Shown one piece after another: positions 6,945 to 9,417 of a DNA stretch of 9,417 nucleotides (positions are counted from its first letter, which is position 1; each line of letters begins with the position of its first letter). Origin of the DNA: Candidatus Aenigmarchaeota archaeon CG_4_9_14_3_um_filter_37_18 (lineage in GTDB: Archaea > Aenigmatarchaeota > Aenigmatarchaeia > CG10238-14). The translations under genes and the position numbers were made by a program. The notes beneath the pieces were generated by a model that saw only the letters and a program-made list of their open reading frames with translations, ran no database searches and was not told where the DNA came from. The stretch is taken from NCBI GenBank assembly GCA_002789635.1, contig PFTQ01000010.1:1-9417 (forward strand), in the 5' to 3' direction.

Positions 6945-6986
6945 AAAAATTCATCTAAAGTTTTAATCAGTTATATTTTAGATGAA
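6945..6986 (-). terminator. Hairpin plus T tract downstream of 16S (putative terminator)
   Basis: TTCATCTAAA and TTTAGATGAA form a perfect 10-bp stem with a 17-nt loop (arms 6977-6986 and 6950-6959), followed on the minus strand by TTTTT (6949-6945). It lies about 90 bases after the 16S 3' end and before the endonuclease gene. Archaea mainly use T tracts for termination, so the T run may matter more than the stem. It could instead be a processing signal for the 16S 3' trailer. Apart from this, the stretch 6828-7072 shows nothing I recognise. Confidence 0.5.
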
Positions 6987-7099
6987 AAAGTATTTTTATG
7001 GCTACAAATGATACAATCTCAGGAAAATACCTTCTGTAGTCCTAGTGTTTGGTGTTTGTTAGTAAAATATAAAGGAGGTGATCCAGCCGCACGTTCCCG

Positions 7100-7216
7100 T
7101 TGCCGAGCCAACAAGAGATACCCAATAAACCAGTTTCATTCTGAAACGTGCGAACACATTTGAATGCAACAAGGCAGAATATTCTGGTTACTTTCGATTA
7201 ATTCTCCTGATGACTT
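7100..7216 (-). other. 16S rRNA intron at E. coli 1513/1514 (117 nt, no ORF, BHB-type)
   Basis: It interrupts helix 45 between GCCGTA (ending at 7217) and CGGGAACGTGCGGC (from 7099). Rejoined, these give the h45 hairpin GTACG-GGAA-CGTGC, a perfect stem around the GGAA loop that is dimethylated in nearly all ribosomes. BHB motif: central helix GCCG (7222-7219) with CGGC (7105-7102), bulges TAA and AAC, cuts after the second base of each. An inner helix of 13 positions with one mismatch (7215-7203 with 7118-7106) follows; no outer exon helix is obvious. Inside are AACCAG/CTGGTT, a 12-bp palindrome CAGAATATTCTG (7186-7175) and a hairpin GTTTC/GAAAC, so the excised RNA would be well structured. 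Confidence 0.9.
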
Positions 7217-7227
7217 TACGGCTACCT

Positions 7228-7260
7228 GTGCAAGAAAGCCAGCACACGACTGAACTTTCA
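7228..7260 (-). other. 16S rRNA mini-intron at E. coli 1502/1503 (33 nt, BHB-type)
   Basis: It splits GTCGCAACA from AGGTAGCC just past the decoding-site strand of helix 44. Rejoined, the exons give GTCGCAACAAGGTAGCC, the expected sequence. BHB motif: central helix GCAA (7266-7263) with TTGC (7233-7230), a perfect 4 bp; bulges CAT and ACA, each cut after the second base; inner stem GAAAG/CTTTC, extended by CAG/CTG; outer helix GTC with GGT, then GGCT with AGCC across a two-base bulge. It has no coding capacity. Removal needs only the archaeal tRNA-splicing endonuclease and a ligase (known for this motif class). Confidence 0.92.
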
Positions 7261-7389
7261 TGTTGCGACTTAGCCCCCCTCGCGAAACCCAAATTCGACA
7301 TTCCCAACAAGAGAGCGCCTCATTTGGACTCCACTCGGATGGCTTGACGGGCGGTGTGTGCAAGAAGCAGGGACATATTCGACGAACGA

Positions 7390-7422
7390 CTCCACATCAG
7401 AGTTCATTTTTATTCTCTGATT
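7390..7422 (-). other. 16S rRNA mini-intron near E. coli 1363/1364 (33 nt, BHB-type)
   Basis: It lies in the helix 43 loop. Every BHB part is present: outer helix GACAAACG (7436-7429) with CGTTCGTC (7388-7381), one A-C mismatch; central helix TCAT with GTGG (two G-U pairs); bulges TAA and AGT; inner stem ATCAGAG with CTCTGAT, 7 bp. Cutting after the second bulge base removes exactly 33 nt. That leaves the interval from CTAGTA to GTCCCTG at 42 nt, the same length as in ordinary archaeal 16S, and restores GTCATTATCG and GAATATGT. Confidence 0.93.
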
Positions 7423-7858
7423 TAATGACGTTTGTCTACTAGGAATTCCAGCTTCACGAGGGTGAGTTACAACCCTCGATCCGTACCTAGTATGAGTTTA
7501 GGAGATTGGCTTCTCCTTTCGGAGTTGCAACCCATTGTCTCATACATTGTAGGCCGCGTGTAGCCGGGGAAATTCAGGCCATACTGACCTACCGTTGCCG
7601 ACACCTTCCTCTAGTTTATCACTAGCGGTCTCCTATGAGTGCACTCTTTCGAGTTAGCAACATAGGATGTCGATCTCGCTCGTTAACGGACTTAACCGCA
7701 CGCTTCACAGTACGAGCTGACGATGGCCATGCAACACTTCTCAGCTTGTCTGGTAACCCCTTTAGAGTGACCCTCATCCTGCTGTCGATCCCCGTGAGAT
7801 TTCCGGCGTTGGATCCAATTGAACCGCAGCCTCCACTCCTTATGTGCTCCCCCGCCAA

Positions 7859-8461
7859 TTAGGGGAGAAGAATACCCATTAAAATTTTAAATTTTTCAAC
7901 TTTGTCTTGATGAAAACTTCCGATAACTTCTATAAACTCTATAATACATTTCTTTTTTGTAATTCTGAATTCCCATACTCCACCACATCTTGTTAAATTA
8001 GTGGGTTCTATTTTAATTTCTTGTAATTTTTTTCTAATGAATTCAAGTGACTCCTTGTTTTTCTGGCTAAAAATTATATATTTCTGAGAATCAATATCTA
8101 TTTTTCTTGGAAGACCTCCTTCCGCATCGAAAAACCCTCTTATATAACTTGTTATCGTTTCCTTATCACTGCAATTTCTTATGTCTTCTGGAGTACCCCA
8201 ATTTTCTTGAGGAATCTTTATCCCAGAAATCTCTATAATTTTTGTAACTAGTTGCTTATCATTTATTCTTAATATCCAATAACCTTTCATATGTCGTGTT
8301 ATTCGACCTTCTTTTCCAAATTCTTTGTTAAAAATACTCTGAATCAATTGTAACCATTGCTTGTTTTTCTGGGATATCTTAACTTCATAGTTTTTGCCTT
8401 TTCTAAAATCAACTGTAGCATCTCTCATAGCTCCAAGTAGATAGCCTATATTTGCGTTCAT
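7859..8461 (-). CDS. Intron-encoded LAGLIDADG homing endonuclease
   Basis: This 200-residue single-chain enzyme lies wholly inside the 919 intron. First motif: GYLLGAMRDATVD (6-18, likely acid D14), of the GALRDG-like variety seen in archaeal rRNA-intron enzymes. Second motif: YIRGFFDAEGG (106-116, likely acid E114). Each is followed by a beta-rich half suited to reading DNA, so the enzyme appears intact. Known relatives cut intron-lacking alleles at the insertion site so that repair copies the intron in. The stop codon TAA (7861-7859) is the last three bases of the intron, so coding and splicing signals overlap completely at the 3' end. ATG 8461 is 52 bases into the intron; no Shine-Dalgarno site is evident. 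Confidence 0.93.
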   Translation of the reverse strand: MNANIGYLLGAMRDATVDFRKGKNYEVKISQKNKQWLQLIQSIFNKEFGKEGRITRHMKGYWILRINDKQLVTKIIEISGIKIPQENWGTPEDIRNCSDKETITSYIRGFFDAEGGLPRKIDIDSQKYIIFSQKNKESLEFIRKKLQEIKIEPTNLTRCGGVWEFRITKKKCIIEFIEVIGSFHQDKVEKFKILMGILLP

Positions 8462-8513
8462 AGAATGTTATTGAGTCTTATTATATTTAAGTGTAGTTTC
8501 GGGCTTCTTCTCT
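7859..8513 (-). other. 16S rRNA intron at E. coli 919/920 (655 nt, encodes a homing endonuclease)
   Basis: It separates GAAACTTAAGGGAA from TTGGCGGGGGAGCAC. BHB motif: inner helix GAGAAG (8512-8507) with CTTCTC (7870-7865), a perfect 6 bp; central helix AGGG (8519-8516) with CCCT (7864-7861), a perfect 4 bp; bulges AAA and AAT, cut after the second base. Only a weak outer helix of about 3 pairs forms. The rejoined exon matches normal archaeal 16S except for a G at the base equivalent to A915. Position 919 is a known intron site in hyperthermophilic Thermoproteales. Outside the ORF only 52 nt at the 5' end are non-coding. Confidence 0.95.
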
Positions 8514-8709
8514 TTCCCTTAAGTTTCAACCTTGCGGTCGTACTCCCCAGGTGACCCACTTAACACCTACGCTCCGGCATTACAAACCCTCGTAAGGTTT
8601 GTAACACCAAGTGGGCATCGTTTACGCCTAGGACTACCGGGGTATCTAATCCCGATCGCTCCCCTAGGTTTCATCCCTCACCGTCGGACCTGTTCTAGGT
8701 AGACGCCTT

Positions 8710-8734
8710 CTATGTAACAAATTTGAATAAGTTA
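8710..8734 (-). other. 16S rRNA insertion near E. coli 727/728 (25 nt, probable mini-intron)
   Basis: Twenty-five bases interrupt the near-universal GTGGCGAAGGCG in the small hairpin h23a, between GTGGCG and AAGGCG. A BHB motif can be drawn with the cuts in the right place: outer helix CCT with AGG, central GTGG with ACAT (three pairs and one G-A), bulges CGT and AGA, inner AAC with GTT. It is the weakest of the six motifs. A competing fold pairs GTAAC with GTTAC directly, which would make it a lengthened h23a hairpin kept in the mature rRNA. Cutting would restore the canonical sequence exactly. Confidence 0.7.
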
Positions 8735-8935
8735 CGCCACAGGTGGTCCCACTGGGATTATAGGATTTTACCCCTTCCCCAGCAGTACCTCTACCCTCTC
8801 CCAGTCCCAAGCCTTGCAGTATCCCCAGCAAGCCTACCAGTTTCCCAATAGATTTCACTAGGGACTAACAAAACCGGCTACGGATGCTTTAGACCAACTA
8901 AAACCGGATACCACTAGGGGCGCAGGTATTACCGC

Positions 8936-8968
8936 TTACCGTTCCAAGAGTTATTAACTCTATAGAAT
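8936..8968 (-). other. 16S rRNA mini-intron at E. coli 526/527 (33 nt, in the 530 loop)
   Basis: It breaks the most conserved stretch of 16S between GTGCCAGCCGCC and GCGGTAATACC; rejoined, they give the universal sequence with no change. BHB motif: outer helix TGCC with GGTA (one flanking A-C mismatch), central helix GCCG (8974-8971) with CGGT (8941-8938), bulges CCA and AAG cut after the second base, and inner helix TTC/GAA continuing to a 6-bp stem AGAGTT/AACTCT. A 530 loop keeping 33 extra bases would be hard to reconcile with its role in decoding, which supports removal. Confidence 0.92.
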
Positions 8969-9417
8969 GGCGGCTGGCACCTGTCTTGCCCACCCCTTAT
9001 TCGCCAAGCTTTTTCAACTTAACAAAAGCTTATGCAAAGCATAAGCACTCCAGATTCCCTCATCGCACGTTAATGCATAGTGAAGGTTTCGCGCCTGCTG
9101 CGACCCGTAGGTCCTGGATTCATGTCTCAGAATCCATCTCCGGGCTTCCACTCTCATGGCCCGTACCCGTTATAACTTTGGGAGTACTTTACACCCCCAA
9201 CAGGTTGATAGGTTATAGTCCCATCCTAAGGCGGCGGACCTTTAGATATTCTATCATTCCAGACCAGAATGTCTATCAGGTATTAGCTTCAGTTTCCCGA
9301 AATTATTCCTGACCTTAGGTTAGGTTAACTATATATTACTGAGCAGTATGCCGAGTCCCGAAGACTCTCAGCTCGCATGGCTTAGTCGAATCCGGATAGC
9401 AGTATCCTCCGGCAGGA

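Larger units (their letters stand above)
7073..9417 (-). rRNA. 16S ribosomal RNA with six introns (5' end cut by window edge)
   Basis: Small-subunit rRNA, archaeal type, reading leftward. It opens with TCCTGCCGGAGG, so only about 16 bases are missing, and ends with GGATCACCTCCTTT, carrying the anti-Shine-Dalgarno CCTCC. Landmarks in order include GTGCCAGCCGCC (515 region, 8980-8969), GGATTAGATACCCC (787 region), ACACACCGCCCGTC (1391-1406 region) and the h45 tail. The predicted mature exons are 9417-8969, 8935-8735, 8709-8514, 7858-7423, 7389-7261, 7227-7217 and 7099 to about 7073. Their sum, about 1450 nt, is normal for an archaeal 16S without the first bases. Each intron has its own entry. 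The exact 3' end is uncertain by a few bases. No 23S, 5S or tRNA follows directly. Confidence 0.97.

Noticed and set aside
7071..7080. AAAGGAGGTG read as a strong Shine-Dalgarno site on the plus strand
   Set aside because: It is the complement of the 16S 3' end (anti-Shine-Dalgarno); no gene follows it on the plus strand.
6909..7163. A possible 84-residue plus-strand ORF starting in the 16S trailer
   Set aside because: Its second half reads the anti-sense of the 16S 3' end; no promoter or family likeness.
7136..7363. A possible 75-residue ORF (minus strand) across the 16S 3' end
   Set aside because: It spans two introns and conserved rRNA exons, and has no start context or recognisable protein.
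7622..7862. Open frames on both strands inside the 16S gene (also near 8664-8858 and 8986-9312)
   Set aside because: They overlap conserved rRNA exons; their codons are just the rRNA sequence.
7859..8513. Group I intron or intein as the home of the LAGLIDADG gene
   Set aside because: The host is an rRNA gene, so an intein is impossible. There are no group I core elements, while a clean BHB motif with correct exon joining is present.
9001..9060. A seventh insertion near AAGCTTTTGTTAAGTTG... in the 400s region of 16S
   Set aside because: The GCTTATGCTTTGCATAAGC hairpin and the following GTTAAG stretch match ordinary archaeal helices 16-17 in length and shape.
1..9417. CRISPR array or tandem-repeat cluster
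   Set aside because: No regularly spaced direct repeats were found; the only exact longer repeats are the IS ends and target duplication.

Overview
The window looks archaeal and most probably comes from a small-genome DPANN lineage (Pacearchaeota/Woesearchaeota-like is my guess, not shown by a search). The reasons are an archaeal-type 16S rRNA ending in CACCTCCTTT, TATA boxes centred about 25-29 bases upstream of start codons, a tRNA gene with no encoded CCA, and rRNA introns bounded by bulge-helix-bulge (BHB) motifs. Genes are AT-rich and tightly packed on both strands.

Layout. Positions 1-149 hold the 5' end of an unrecognised gene (minus strand). A complete IS66-family element (160-1527) with 14-bp terminal inverted repeats and an 8-bp target duplication has landed between that gene and what looks like its TATA box. 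Then come two minus-strand genes with their own TATA boxes: a small protein with an HGxxH motif resembling a metallopeptidase that lacks its catalytic Glu (1566-2237), and a pentapeptide-repeat protein (2293-3006). A divergent promoter region leads to a plus-strand pair: a DHA1/TetA-like MFS exporter (3144-4304) and a small alpha/beta-hydrolase (about 4330-4920). On the minus strand follow tRNA-Ala(UGC), an EamA/DMT transporter, and a free-standing LAGLIDADG endonuclease gene (6024-6827).

The right-hand quarter (about 7073-9417, minus strand) is one 16S rRNA gene, truncated by a few bases at its 5' end by the window edge. Read in the rRNA sense it is broken by six insertions of 33, 25, 655, 33, 33 and 117 nt, after E. 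coli positions of about 526, 727, 919, 1363, 1502 and 1513. At each one the flanks can be folded into a BHB motif whose predicted cuts (after the second base of each 3-nt bulge) rejoin the exons to the expected 16S sequence. The 655-nt intron encodes a LAGLIDADG homing endonuclease whose stop codon is exactly the last three bases of the intron. The others are too small to encode anything. Two introns leave between them a micro-exon of only 11 nt. Removing all six leaves about 1450 nt, close to the normal archaeal 16S length.

The main discovery candidate is this heavily interrupted 16S gene. Its introns lie in the 530 loop, h23a, the central pseudoknot, h43, the 3' end of h44 and h45, and they destroy the binding sites of several standard 16S primers (515F, Arch915, 1492R). 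No 23S or 5S gene follows the 16S gene in this window. A hairpin with a T tract, the second endonuclease gene and protein genes lie there instead.
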